A stretch of 64,000 nucleotides of DNA from DATJFQ01 sp035495555 (GCA_035495555.1 DATJFQ010000098.1:1-64000), one strand, 5' to 3'. Shown: positions 45,101 to 53,534, counted from the stretch's first letter. Notes: generated from the sequence alone by a model not told the origin. A program made the numbers and translations.

Positions 45101-45272
45101 CCACGCGCGAGCGGGGCGCCCCGCCCGCCTGCGCGTCCCTTATTTCGAGCGCTTCCCGCGACCGGAACCGGCGGTCATCGCGCGTGGCGACGGCGCGGCC
45201 GATGCCATGTCGTTCCAATTCATCAGCGCGTTGAACACGAGGTTGAATTCGCCGTGGTTCTGCCAGCGGTAG
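42180..45272 (+). CDS. M48 family membrane metalloprotease with a second membrane block and a propeller-like C-terminus
   Basis: 1030 residues. Helices occur at about 5-25, 50-80, 100-155 and 250-290. The zinc site is HEIAH (231-235), with Glu299 in ETESDRRAV as probable third ligand, as in HtpX/Ste24 enzymes. After the protease domain (about 160-370) comes a further block of roughly seven short helices (455-635). A soluble C-terminal part (about 660-1000) follows whose repeated strands (LTLSPDGTRVMLW and others) look like a WD/PD40 propeller. That is much longer than the 280-400 residues usual for M48. The last 44 codons overlap the convergent M14 gene, so the C-terminus may be a read-through extension. 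Confidence 0.82.
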   Translation: MQYQPIAIVAVLVPALVPAVWWGVETHRLLRRPDDPLLPERLLAARRRAAVVLMFSLGIIAGVKTIALWWAVPFALVSRAAAGFRLRRRLYEETWGFWTMVSFATRLIVGVYGFHLTLLALPFIVSAAGRHVWLASGFAAAVLLAWAHWYSPLLRVLLRTAPVGDETLVRAFSDLVARAGVAAPRFESVDMRGGSLTNAIALAALNGSSVVFTSPLLERLQTDEIVAIAAHEIAHLEYYSPRRLWQYRLVQWSLILIGAFAFRFWPASLPAWEQAFVWFALIVAMLGWRARRRQQNETESDRRAVGLTGTPDALARGLTKLNTFARLPRRWDAAFERRATHPSLARRIRDIYAAAGVTPVTRDIAEVFVSEATATRVTFGPDELRWARDGAQHHLRYGALSELRVLARRGDTALLVAADRFGHRWEMPLDAADIGRAQSVLDTVDVHLVAHEPPPTISGAARWAAFLAALLALTSGQFGYALVALLTSVAASTRLLAATAVASAAAGVIAIRDGRVERGIGFLAIAAIFGLFTILYRRGVSNPLDRRALAMMTVATALALLLILDNGIGAYRLHQAARSVPDAAILLLATAAAIRVTARRRATRYAVLLLALAGLGLAFAGSSAYVNGFVNDPMLVRAPALEAVHITAAPLATMAVPFDPSDLTLSPDGTRVMLWRDEEEVTDQPGNDWTVQIGTVGGNLSRTKADDAVFLPGGEVLAVAFDAEGAELRKSVAGAAPSWRTRATGIVAGRLTVDGGGHHWTIVGWDGRQQPVKGTGTVGTTQIDVARWSAVPGIRYTNVASTGGIATVLEQHYRRSPVSWTLARWGLQLPYESHTRVWRLDGHGRTLVADSELQIACAAAVAPDAFTCAAYDGTRTRISTLAITSGRILPLAIVRGRFTPFVAHAAAGWLTGWRDRSPVAIRLDPLTAYDVPVNQGEYVRSIAGAGDRLAAIESNGDHSRIAVYALPTSAAGATHARAGRPARLRVPYFERFPRPEPAVIARGDGAADAMSFQFISALNTRLNSPWFCQR

Positions 45273-48208
45273 ATCGGGTTGTTGGCGAACATGATGATCC
45301 GCCCTTTGCCCGCGAACCCTCCAGGCACGTCGACCGCGAAGGCTTTGTCGCGGATTTCGTCGGCTCCGCGCATCAGCCCTGTCAGCACGGACGCCTCCCC
45401 GCCGATGTAGCGGCCCAGCACGAACGCCTGGTCGCTGCCCTGAACCGTCAGCAGCGGCCCCCCCAGGTATTTGATCGGGAGCGTCTCGTCCGAATACCCG
45501 TAGAACACCGGGTGATCGCGCTTGACGATTTCGGCGCTGACGATCGGCCGCGGCGCATAGAAGTTCGCGGAGGTGGAGGTCGCATCGACCGTACGGGCCA
45601 GCCCGAATTCCGCCGGGAACCGCGAGGCCTCTCCCATCGTGATGAGCGTCCCGCCGGCGTCGAGGAACTTGGCGATCGCATCGACGCCGTCGCCGCCCAT
45701 GCCGCCGGTGATGTCCGGCGACTCGCCATACATCCCCAGGAACTTGTATTTCGCGCTCTTCACGTACGGCACCGGGCGCGCCGCGGGCGGCGCGAACACC
45801 GCCTGGCGCGTGGCCTGCTGCGTCGGCATTACGATCACGTCGTACTGATTCCGCAGGTTCCCCTGCTGGAGGCGCTCTTTGAAAATCAGATCGTACGGAA
45901 TGCCGAACTTGTCGAACGTGTACCGCACCCAGCCGATTTCCTGCGTGCCGTTCCACGAGGAGAGCATCGCGATGCGCGGCAGGTCCGCATCGTGCATCGG
46001 CACTGTGGGCGCCGCATTCAGCCCGGCCGCGGTGAGCCCCAGCTCCTCGACCGCCACCTTCACCCGCGCGCTGTCCGCCGGCGGCGTGATCACGAACGAA
46101 CCTGCCGGGAACTCCGTGTCGTCGGCCGTAAAGCTCTTCTCGGCGATCTTCATCGGCACGTCTTTGAGCCGGTAGCGGAAGGCGATCATGTTATTGGAGC
46201 CGTAGTCCGCGACGGCGATCGCCGCCGGGCCGGTGCCCACAATTCTGCCTTTCGCGATGGCCTCGTTGACCGGCGTCACCGGCACGTCGAGGATCGCCTT
46301 GTCCTTGATTTCCTTCACATCGACCAGCATCGCAAGGCCCATCGTCCAGCCGCTGTCGTCGTAGGTCGTCAAGTTCGGATCGGGATAGTCCTGCTTCTCG
46401 AGCAGGTTTTTCGCCAGACGCCCGTACGGCTGGTTCCGCTTGATGACGTACGAACCGGCGGGGAACGTCCCGTCGGTCGTCTTGATCTCCGACGTGGCCT
46501 GCCCGACTTCGATTCGCTGAACGCGCATGATGTTGACGAGGGTCGCGGCGCGCGTCATGTCACGCGTGACCGGAATGACGTAGCCGTACGGCGCGTCCTT
46601 GCTGCCCGAGTCAATCGAGTTCTGCGTCTTGCGATAGAAGTTCTCGAGCACCAGGTTGGGGAACATGGACGTCAGCTGCAGCCCCGACAGCACACCGGTC
46701 TCCATGTAGTTCGTGTTGTTGCGGCGCGAGAAGTTCTGCAGCGCGTCGGGCGGAATCGGAAGCCCGCGGTACCACTCGCGCGGCTGGCTGCCGCCGCGAC
46801 CCGTCGGGACCGAGGTCCGCGCAAACCCGGTCGTGATTGCGCCTGCAGCGGTCGGATCGACGCCGCGTGCCGGCGCGCCGCCTGCGGAACGTCCGCCGCG
46901 CCCTTCCCCTCGGGCGCCCCGTGCGGTCCCGGTCGCAGGCTGGCCGCCCGATGCGGCTTCGCTCGCGGTGGTTTCAGCAGCGGCGCCTCCACGCGCAGGC
47001 GCCGCCCCGGCCGGTGCGTTTTCGCGGCCGCTTTGCGTCTCGTACATGCGCATCATGCCGTTGTGGTTGTAGGCGACGGAGCCGAGATAGCCGGGCGACC
47101 ACCCGTCCATGAACGCGTGCGTGTAAACGCCGGGCATGCCCCACTTCGTCATCTGCTCCAACTCGAAGTTCGAGAAAAACGGCAGCTCCGCGAAGAGGAT
47201 GGGATCGAGATTGGGATTCTGCGGGGGGCCGCCGCTGTAGGTGTACATGAGCGGCTGCGCCTCGTGGAGGTCGTGCATGATCGGCGGATGCGCGGTGAAG
47301 TACCAGTCGACGATCGCGCGCATCGACACCTGCGACAGATTGATGTCGCGATTGTTGTCGTGGTACACGTACTTGCCCCAGTACGGAAGCTGCGCTCCCC
47401 CGCGCCCTGCGCCCGCCCCGCGTCCGCCGCCCGCCACCGCGCCGCGGCCCTGATCCGCTCCACGGCCCTGTTCGCCGCCACGCCCTGTCGCGGCTGGCGC
47501 CGCCGCTGACGCCGGCGGATTCTGCGCGAGCCGTTCCTGCTCGCTGTAGAACCAGTCGACGTTGCGGTCGCGGCCGTCGGGATCGGCCACCGGCGTAATC
47601 GAGACGTAGACGTGATCGCGGATCTGGTCGATGAGCGGGGAGGTCTCCGTCGCAATGCGATACGCGAGCTCCATCAACATCTCGGACGGGCCGGTCTCCC
47701 CGCTGTGCAGGCCGCCCATCAGGTGATACTCGGGTTTGGTCGTCGCGATGAGCTGCTTGATCTGATCCGGTGAGAGCCCGCGCGGGTCGGCGATCTTCGC
47801 CAGGTTGTCGCGGTTCTGCTGCAGGTTCCGCATGTTCTCGTCGGACGAGACCCACACGACGACGAGCTCGCGGTCTTCATCCGAGCGGCCGATCGTCTCC
47901 ACCTTGACGCGCGGCGTGGCCGCGGCCAGCGCGCGGTAGTACTTCAGGATGTCGGCGTAATACGTCAGCTTGTACGGCGCGCCGATGTGGTAGCCAAGCA
48001 CGTCTTTGGGGCTCGGGATCCCGGCGACCTTCGGCAGATGGTCGACGAGGGGACTGATGTAGTACGGTTTCGTCGTCCATTCCTTGACCGATTTCGCGAA
48101 GTCTTCGTCCTGCGTCTGCGCCGGATCGCGCGTTTCCGTCACCATCTGCTGCGCCGGCAGCGACACGACCGCGGCGAGCAGCGCTGCGCCGACCAGGAAC
48201 CTTCTCAT
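45140..48208 (-). CDS. exported M14 family zinc carboxypeptidase
   Basis: 1022 residues from ATG 48208, seven bases after GAAGGAGA, with a signal peptide of about 19 residues. The M14 domain (about 50-390) has the zinc ligands His168 and Glu171 (GGLHSGETGPSEM) and a later histidine in MHDLHEAQP (312 or 315). HDNNRDIN carries the Asn-Arg pair for substrate binding. Two Gly/Arg/Ala-rich inserts interrupt the chain (241-271 and 398-452). The C-terminal part (about 720-1000) resembles a glutamine-amidotransferase-like beta-helper domain and ends RWQNHGEFNLVFNALMNWND, as in acidobacterial relatives. It is monocistronic and overlaps the M48 gene by 133 bases tail to tail. Confidence 0.9.
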   Translation of the reverse strand: MRRFLVGAALLAAVVSLPAQQMVTETRDPAQTQDEDFAKSVKEWTTKPYYISPLVDHLPKVAGIPSPKDVLGYHIGAPYKLTYYADILKYYRALAAATPRVKVETIGRSDEDRELVVVWVSSDENMRNLQQNRDNLAKIADPRGLSPDQIKQLIATTKPEYHLMGGLHSGETGPSEMLMELAYRIATETSPLIDQIRDHVYVSITPVADPDGRDRNVDWFYSEQERLAQNPPASAAAPAATGRGGEQGRGADQGRGAVAGGGRGAGAGRGGAQLPYWGKYVYHDNNRDINLSQVSMRAIVDWYFTAHPPIMHDLHEAQPLMYTYSGGPPQNPNLDPILFAELPFFSNFELEQMTKWGMPGVYTHAFMDGWSPGYLGSVAYNHNGMMRMYETQSGRENAPAGAAPARGGAAAETTASEAASGGQPATGTARGARGEGRGGRSAGGAPARGVDPTAAGAITTGFARTSVPTGRGGSQPREWYRGLPIPPDALQNFSRRNNTNYMETGVLSGLQLTSMFPNLVLENFYRKTQNSIDSGSKDAPYGYVIPVTRDMTRAATLVNIMRVQRIEVGQATSEIKTTDGTFPAGSYVIKRNQPYGRLAKNLLEKQDYPDPNLTTYDDSGWTMGLAMLVDVKEIKDKAILDVPVTPVNEAIAKGRIVGTGPAAIAVADYGSNNMIAFRYRLKDVPMKIAEKSFTADDTEFPAGSFVITPPADSARVKVAVEELGLTAAGLNAAPTVPMHDADLPRIAMLSSWNGTQEIGWVRYTFDKFGIPYDLIFKERLQQGNLRNQYDVIVMPTQQATRQAVFAPPAARPVPYVKSAKYKFLGMYGESPDITGGMGGDGVDAIAKFLDAGGTLITMGEASRFPAEFGLARTVDATSTSANFYAPRPIVSAEIVKRDHPVFYGYSDETLPIKYLGGPLLTVQGSDQAFVLGRYIGGEASVLTGLMRGADEIRDKAFAVDVPGGFAGKGRIIMFANNPIYRWQNHGEFNLVFNALMNWNDMASAAPSPRAMTAGSGRGKRSK

Positions 48209-48227
48209 TGCCAGTCTCCTTCGCGTG

Positions 48228-48315
48228 CTAGTCCCCTGGAAACGTGATGCATCACACAAGTCCCGGGCGCCGCGCTCCGGGACTTGTGCAACGCGTCACG
48301 TTTCCAGGGGACTAG
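48228..48315. repeat. 88-bp near-perfect palindrome between divergent genes
   Basis: The outer arms are 20 bp and perfect: CTAGTCCCCTGGAAACGTGA (48228-48247) and its complement (48296-48315). Inside, after unpaired 7-base spacers (TGCATCA and CAACGCG), come 12-bp perfect arms (CACAAGTCCCGG, 48255-48266, and its complement 48277-48288) around a 10-base loop. It ends eight bases before the RibD-like start and lies 19 bases upstream of the M14 start. No transposase is near. It could be a MITE-like insertion, a cruciform or a regulatory site. Confidence 0.9.
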
Positions 48316-48322
48316 AGCGCGC

Positions 48323-49189
48323 ATGATACCTGATTGGGCCGCCTGGCGCGTGCGGTTCGACGACTTCACCGCACGAAAGACGCGCGCAGCCGCGAGCGCG
48401 GCCCTGTTCCCGCTGGTCACGACCCTCGAAAACCCCGACGATCGATTGCAACCTGTCGGGAGCGAGTGGTCGCGGCGTCTCTTCAACGGCGCGTTCTACG
48501 TCGCGCACCCGCCGGACGCGCAGCGGCCGGCATGTTCGCTCGTCTTCGTGCAATCCGCCGATGGGAACACGGGCGCCGACGAGCCGGGGACGCTGGGCGG
48601 CGGCGAGACGGACAAGCACCTCATTTACGAAGGACTTTCGCGGGTTGCCGCCGATGCCGTGCTGGCCGGCGCAGGTACGGTGCGCGGCACCGACGTCGTA
48701 TTCTCAGTCTGGCATCCCGAGATCGTCGCGCTGCGCGCCTCGCTGGGGCTACCGCGCCATCCCGTCCAGATCATCGCCACGAATCGCGGGCTGGACTTCG
48801 ACGGGCACCTCATGTTCAACGTGCCGGACCTGCGGGTCGTGCTCCTGACCGGGCCGTCTGTGCCCTCCACGATGCACGATCGGATTCGCGAACGGCCGTG
48901 GATTCTCGAGGTGCCGCTGCCTGCAGCCGGACTGCGCGATGCCTTCGAACGGCTGTACGCGATGGGTATCGGCCGCGTGTCGTGCGTCGGCGGCCGCACG
49001 CTCGCTCGTGAATTGCTGGCGGGCCGGCTCGTGGACGACGTCTATCTGACGACGGCGCCACAGCCTGGCGGACAGCCGGACACCGCGATCGCGCCGTGGC
49101 CGTGGCGCGGTCGCGTGGTGGTTCGAAAACACGGCACCGGGCCGGACGCCGGGGTGGTGTTCGAACAGGTGGTGCCGCACACGCCATGA
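48323..49189 (+). CDS. RibD C-terminal/dihydrofolate-reductase-like oxidoreductase
   Basis: 288 residues from ATG 48323. The core (about 70-280) is the RibD_C fold that reduces the pyrimidine intermediate of riboflavin synthesis with NADPH. Motifs: CSLVFVQSADGNTGADEPGT, then DAVLAGAGTVRGTDVVFSVW (nucleotide and substrate loop), and a VGGRTLARELL stretch like the GGGxL loop of RibD. The N-terminal 60 residues are an extension. There is no deaminase domain and no rib gene nearby, so it may act on another substrate. It begins directly after the large palindrome. No ribosome site is seen. Confidence 0.82.
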   Translation: MIPDWAAWRVRFDDFTARKTRAAASAALFPLVTTLENPDDRLQPVGSEWSRRLFNGAFYVAHPPDAQRPACSLVFVQSADGNTGADEPGTLGGGETDKHLIYEGLSRVAADAVLAGAGTVRGTDVVFSVWHPEIVALRASLGLPRHPVQIIATNRGLDFDGHLMFNVPDLRVVLLTGPSVPSTMHDRIRERPWILEVPLPAAGLRDAFERLYAMGIGRVSCVGGRTLARELLAGRLVDDVYLTTAPQPGGQPDTAIAPWPWRGRVVVRKHGTGPDAGVVFEQVVPHTP

Positions 49190-49213
49190 CGATGAGGCCG
49201 AAGGCGCGGGTCG

Positions 49214-50227
49214 TCAGTCCGTCGCCGCACCGTCGAACAGCGGCTCGCACGCGCGCGTCTCCGCTCCGTGCTCCGTACATACCGCGAAGCGGGCTTCGCA
49301 GTACAGAGAAACGCCGGCACAGGCTCCCGACGCACTGAGCACGTAGAAGATCACGTTGAAGTTCGGGCGGCCGCGCGAGTTCAGGAGGCGCGGTTCAAGG
49401 GTGTTCGCCGAAATCCGGCGCAGCGCCTCCAATCCCGCATCCTTCGGGTGCATCCCCCGGCGCATGCACTCCACAATCAGGAACGAGCTGACACCGTAGA
49501 TGTTCGCCTCCCCGCGGCCGGTCGAGCCTGCCGCGCCGACAGCGTTGTCCACGTACAGTCCCGCACCGATGATCGGTGAATCACCCACACGGCCGGGCAT
49601 CTTCCACGCGAGCCCGCTCGTCGTCGTTACGCACGCGAGGTCGCCCGCGGCGTCCACGGCGCTGCAATGGATCGTCCCGTAGAAGTGATTCGGATCAATC
49701 CAGCCGCCGGCAATCATCTCGAGTTCGATGCGCCGCAACAGCTCCGGCCGCGACAGATCCGGCGTGTCACACGCATCCACGCGGCGTTTCCATTCCTGCC
49801 AGATAGCGCGCGAGCGTGGCGAATTCAGATCGGGCAGCACCTCGAGTCCCATCTTGCGCGCGAATTCGCGGGCGCCAGGTCCGGCGAGCAGGTGGTGATC
49901 GGTATGATCCATCACGAGCTGCGCGACGCGGGCGGCCGTGGGCACCCCCTCGAGCGCGGCGACCGCACCTGCGCGTTTTCTCGGACCGTGCATGCAGCTC
50001 GCGTCGAGCTGAACGACGCCCTCGTCGTTCGGGAGTCCGCCAAACCCCACACTCGTTTCGTCCGGATCGAGCTCGACAATCGTTACCCCTTCGACAACGG
50101 CTTCGAGCACGTCACGGCCAGCCGCCAGCAATGAGAAGGCGCGCTCGACACATGTGTCCGGGCCGCCATTGCGGAAATGATGACCGTTTGCCGACGCGAT
50201 GACGATGGGAGAGCGCGATGCGGTCAT
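49214..50227 (-). CDS. N(4)-(beta-N-acetylglucosaminyl)-L-asparaginase-type Ntn hydrolase
   Basis: 337 residues from ATG 50227 (an in-frame ATG at 50257 is possible). The family is clear from PDETSVGFGGLPNDEGVVQL (alpha subunit) and the autocleavage point before Thr185 in FYGTIHCSAVDAAGDL. The stretch GRVGDSPIIGAGLYVDNAVG follows. The precursor cuts itself into two chains and the new N-terminal threonine is the nucleophile. The enzyme releases the sugar from asparagine-linked glycopeptides or acts as a general asparaginase. No signal peptide is seen, so it is predicted cytosolic. Its promoter region (TACACT at 50246-50251, minus) faces the next gene. Confidence 0.92.
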   Translation of the reverse strand: MTASRSPIVIASANGHHFRNGGPDTCVERAFSLLAAGRDVLEAVVEGVTIVELDPDETSVGFGGLPNDEGVVQLDASCMHGPRKRAGAVAALEGVPTAARVAQLVMDHTDHHLLAGPGAREFARKMGLEVLPDLNSPRSRAIWQEWKRRVDACDTPDLSRPELLRRIELEMIAGGWIDPNHFYGTIHCSAVDAAGDLACVTTTSGLAWKMPGRVGDSPIIGAGLYVDNAVGAAGSTGRGEANIYGVSSFLIVECMRRGMHPKDAGLEALRRISANTLEPRLLNSRGRPNFNVIFYVLSASGACAGVSLYCEARFAVCTEHGAETRACEPLFDGAATD

Positions 50228-50304
50228 CGGGCGGATCGGCCGAGTAGTGTAGTGCATCCGTTGACGCTGAGGTCGCCGGGCTGTACGATCAGCGCTCAAC
50301 CCCG

Positions 50305-51273
50305 ATGGCTCGTTCGATCTCTATTGACACTATCCGCGATGCGGCGCGCGTCGTCTATGACGCGGCGCTCCGCACTCCACTGATCTCGATTGGGCAGCTC
50401 CAGAGCGACGGCCCTGAGATTTTTCTCAAACTCGAGGTGCTGCAGCCGATCGGGTCGTTCAAGATCCGCGGCGCCTACAACGCCGTGCGGCAACTGCCCG
50501 CATCCACCCTGGAGCAGGGCGTCTGGACGGTCAGCGCTGGCAACGCCGCTCAGGGGGTCGCGCTCGCGGCGAAAAAGGCAGGGGCGAGGTGCAGCGTGAT
50601 GGTGATGGACACCGCGCCCGACACGAAGCTCCGCGCAATCGACCGCCTCGGTGCCGCAATCGTGAAAGCCTCGTACACCGAGTGCTGGCAGACCGTCACC
50701 GATCATCGTTCGCCGCGCATGACCGGTCATTTCGTGCACCCGTTCGACGATGACGCGTTCATCAGCGGGAACGGGACTGTTGCGCTCGAAATCCTCGAGG
50801 ACGTGCCCGATGCCGACGCGGTGGTCGCACCCGTCGGCGGCGGCGGTCTTCTGGCGGGCATAGGCGTCGCGTTTCGGGCGCTGCGCCCGAGCGCTGCGGT
50901 CTACGCGGCGGAACCCGCAACGGCTGCGCCGCTCGCGCGATCATTTCAGCGTGGCCGGGCGAGCGAGTTCGACGAATGGGAGGCGTCGTTTGTCGACGGT
51001 GCCGGCGGACGCTCGGTGCTGACGACCATGTGGCCGCTGCTCCAGGAGTACGTCAACGAGTCGATGGTCGTCTCGCTCGACGACGCGGCGGCCGCGATGC
51101 GGCTCGTCGCCGAACGCGCGCGCGTCATCGCCGAAGGTGCTGCGGCGTGCGCCGTCGCCGCCGCCGTCTCGCCGCACATGGCCCGCAAGGGACACAAGAA
51201 GGTCGTCGCCGTCGTGTCGGGCGGCAACGTCGATCTCTCGCGATTCGCCAAGCTCGTCGGCGCCTGTCAGTAG
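50305..51273 (+). CDS. PLP-dependent threonine/serine dehydratase-like enzyme
   Basis: 322 residues, a fold-type II catalytic domain without the regulatory ACT domain, so the catabolic or biodegradative form. The PLP lysine is Lys53 in GSFKIRGAYN. The phosphate-binding glycine loop is GGGGLLAGI and the substrate loop is SAGNAAQGVA. Reaction: threonine (or serine) to 2-oxobutyrate (or pyruvate) and ammonia; serine racemase is an alternative with the same fold. A TACGAT hexamer at 50284-50289 could be its -10 box. It is monocistronic, divergent from the asparaginase gene. Confidence 0.88.
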   Translation: MARSISIDTIRDAARVVYDAALRTPLISIGQLQSDGPEIFLKLEVLQPIGSFKIRGAYNAVRQLPASTLEQGVWTVSAGNAAQGVALAAKKAGARCSVMVMDTAPDTKLRAIDRLGAAIVKASYTECWQTVTDHRSPRMTGHFVHPFDDDAFISGNGTVALEILEDVPDADAVVAPVGGGGLLAGIGVAFRALRPSAAVYAAEPATAAPLARSFQRGRASEFDEWEASFVDGAGGRSVLTTMWPLLQEYVNESMVVSLDDAAAAMRLVAERARVIAEGAAACAVAAAVSPHMARKGHKKVVAVVSGGNVDLSRFAKLVGACQ

Positions 51274-51288
51274 CACCTCAGGCCGACG

Positions 51289-51294
51289 TACACT
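51289..51294 (+). promoter_or_regulatory. candidate -10 box for glgP
   Basis: TACACT, 24 bases before the ATG at 51319. The same hexamer appears before the genes at 49214-50227 (minus) and 53535. There is no clear -35. Confidence 0.3.
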
Positions 51295-51318
51295 GAAGCG
51301 TTCTCCCAACACCCAACG

Positions 51319-53463
51319 ATGATGAATCCGGCCGCCATTCCAGTCCCCGAACGCCTTCGTCGCCTCCCCGAACTTGCCATGGATCTCTGGTGGACGTGGA
51401 ATCCTGAAGCCCGAGAGGTCTTCCGTCAGCTCGACTACGAGCTGTGGCGCGAGACGGCACACAACCCCGTGCTCATGTTGCGCAAGATTGCCCAAACCCA
51501 GCTCGACACGCTGGCAACCGACGCTGGTTTCCTCGCGGTGTACGACGCCGCGATCGCAGCGCTGGACGATGCACGCGCGGCGCGGCACACGTGGTGGCAG
51601 GACCGGTTCGGCAGTTTATCGGGGCCGATTGCCTATTTCTCGGCGGAGTTCGCTCTGCACCAATCGCTGCCGATCTACGCCGGGGGACTCGGCGTGCTGG
51701 CGGGGGACCACTGTAAGGAAGCCAGTGATCTCGGTTTGCCGCTCATCGGTGTCGGATTCATGTACCCGCAAGGGTACTTTCATCAGAGCGTGTCGCCGGA
51801 AGGGTGGCAGCAGGAGTCCTACGAGAAGCTCTCGTGGGCGGATGCGCCGATCGAACCGGCGGTCAGTGCCGATGGCAATCCGTGCATCGTCCCGGTGCCG
51901 CTCGGCAATCGGAGTGTGCTCGTCCAGGTATGGCGGGTGCGGCTCGGGCGCGTGAAGCTGTATCTCCTCGATACCGATCTCGAAGAAAACGCGCCGTGGG
52001 ACCGCGACCTGTCCGCCAGGCTCTACGGCGGCGACCGCGAGACGCGGATCCAACAGGAGATCATCCTCGGCGTTGGCGGAGTGCGTGCGCTGAAGGCGCT
52101 CGGCTCGTCGCCCGCCGTGTGGCACCTCAACGAAGGTCACGCGGCCTTTGTCGTCCTGCAGCGCATTCGCGACCTGATTGAGACCGGGCTGTCGTTCGAC
52201 CAGGCGTTGGAAGACGTGCGGCGGACGACGATTTTCACGACGCACACGCCGGTCCCCGCGGGCCATGACGCGTTTCCGTTCAACCTCGTCGAGACGCATC
52301 TCGCCGGTTGCTGGGGCACGCTCGGCGCGTACCGCGATCGGTTTCTGCAGCTGGGCGCGTACGACAACGGGGCGGGAATGCAGTTCAACATGACGGCACT
52401 CGCGCTGCGGACGGCGAACGGCGTGAACGCGGTCAGCCAGCTGCACGGGGTGGTCACGCGCGAGATGTGGGGCCCGATCTGGCCCGGGACGCCGGAACCG
52501 GAGCGGCCGGTGCGAGCCATCACGAACGGCGTTCACATGCCGACGTGGCTCTCGCACGAGATGGCGCGGCTCTTCGACGCGTATTTTCCGCCCGGCTGGC
52601 GCGACTCTGCCGACGATCCGGCCGTGTGGCAGCACGTCTTCGACGTCCCCGACGACGCGCTGTGGGCGGCGCGCAGCGCGCTGCGGCAGTATCTGTTCAC
52701 GTTCATCCGCGAGCGGTCGCGGCAGCGGTGGCGCGACGAACACGTGACCGCCGCGCGCGTCGTCGCGTCGGGCACGCTGCTCGATCCGGGGGCGCTGACG
52801 ATTGGATTCGCGCGCCGGTTCACCGGTTACAAGCGTCCGGAGTTGATCTTCCGCGACGCCGACCGCCTGCAGCGCATCCTCAATGCTCCGGGGCGCGCCG
52901 TGCAGATCGTGTTCGCGGGCAAGGCGCACCCGGCAGACGAAACCGGGAAGCACCACCTGCAGCAGGTGTATCGGAGGGCGGTCGACCCGGTGTTTGCAGG
53001 ACGCGTCGCGTTCGTCGACGACTACGACCTCCACGTCGCGCACTTCCTCGTGCAGGGCTGTGACGTCTGGTTGAACAATCCGCGCAAGCCGCTCGAAGCC
53101 AGCGGCACGAGCGGGATGAAGGCGTCGGCGAATGGCGTCCCGCACTTCTCGATCGGCGACGGCTGGTGGGCCGAAGGCTACACCGGCCAGAACGGCTGGT
53201 TGATCGACGCGCAAGCGCCGGGCGGCGATGCGGACACGCAGGATGCCGCGGACGCGAACGCGATTTACGAGACGCTCGAACGGGAAATCGTTCCGCGGTT
53301 CTACGATCGGGACCGCGGTACCGGCGTATCTCACCGGTGGCTCGAGGTCGTCCGAGAGGCCATCGCCACCGTGTCGCCGCGCTTCAGCGCCAGGCGTATG
53401 GTGAAGCAGTACGCGCAGGAACTGTACGCGCCGGCGATGGAGTCGCGAACCGTGAACCGTTAG
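51319..53463 (+). CDS. glgP: alpha-glucan (glycogen/maltodextrin) phosphorylase
   Basis: 714 residues, the short bacterial/archaeal-type GT35 enzyme (TIGR02094-like) that begins with LPELAMDLWWTWNPEAREVF. Motifs: YFSAEFALHQSLPIYAGGLG (glucan site), VWHLNEGHAAFV, TTIFTTHTPVPAGHDAF, and the PLP region EASGTSGMKASANG with Lys601. It releases glucose-1-phosphate from alpha-1,4-glucans with inorganic phosphate in the cytosol. The start may be the first or second ATG (51319/51322). No other glycogen gene is nearby. Two REP-like hairpins follow the stop. Confidence 0.93.
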   Translation: MMNPAAIPVPERLRRLPELAMDLWWTWNPEAREVFRQLDYELWRETAHNPVLMLRKIAQTQLDTLATDAGFLAVYDAAIAALDDARAARHTWWQDRFGSLSGPIAYFSAEFALHQSLPIYAGGLGVLAGDHCKEASDLGLPLIGVGFMYPQGYFHQSVSPEGWQQESYEKLSWADAPIEPAVSADGNPCIVPVPLGNRSVLVQVWRVRLGRVKLYLLDTDLEENAPWDRDLSARLYGGDRETRIQQEIILGVGGVRALKALGSSPAVWHLNEGHAAFVVLQRIRDLIETGLSFDQALEDVRRTTIFTTHTPVPAGHDAFPFNLVETHLAGCWGTLGAYRDRFLQLGAYDNGAGMQFNMTALALRTANGVNAVSQLHGVVTREMWGPIWPGTPEPERPVRAITNGVHMPTWLSHEMARLFDAYFPPGWRDSADDPAVWQHVFDVPDDALWAARSALRQYLFTFIRERSRQRWRDEHVTAARVVASGTLLDPGALTIGFARRFTGYKRPELIFRDADRLQRILNAPGRAVQIVFAGKAHPADETGKHHLQQVYRRAVDPVFAGRVAFVDDYDLHVAHFLVQGCDVWLNNPRKPLEASGTSGMKASANGVPHFSIGDGWWAEGYTGQNGWLIDAQAPGGDADTQDAADANAIYETLEREIVPRFYDRDRGTGVSHRWLEVVREAIATVSPRFSARRMVKQYAQELYAPAMESRTVNR

Positions 53464-53469
53464 GCCTTT

Positions 53470-53525
53470 TGCCGTGGCCGGCAGAAGCCGCTACGGCTGG
53501 CCTCCACGGCAGACGCCTCTGCTAC
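53470..53525 (-). repeat. two tandem GTAG-headed REP-like hairpins
   Basis: On the minus strand two copies start with GTAG: GTAGCAGAGGCGTCTGCCG (head at 53522-53525, stem GCAGA/TCTGC) and GTAGCGGCTTCTGCCGGCC (head at 53491-53494, stem CGGC/GCCG). They fill the glgP-53535 gap. The first head overlaps the proposed -10 box of the next gene. Confidence 0.55.
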
Positions 53526-53528
53526 ACT
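53523..53528 (+). promoter_or_regulatory. candidate -10 box of a leaderless promoter
   Basis: TACACT ends six bases before ATG 53535. No Shine-Dalgarno sequence can fit in the gap. Layout as at 12221 and 57688. Confidence 0.35.
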
Positions 53529-53534
53529 GATCGG

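Noticed and set aside
48228..48315. The long palindrome as an insertion sequence end pair
   Set aside because: No transposase or direct target duplication is visible and only 10 bases separate the inner arms; it is kept as a repeat of unknown type.
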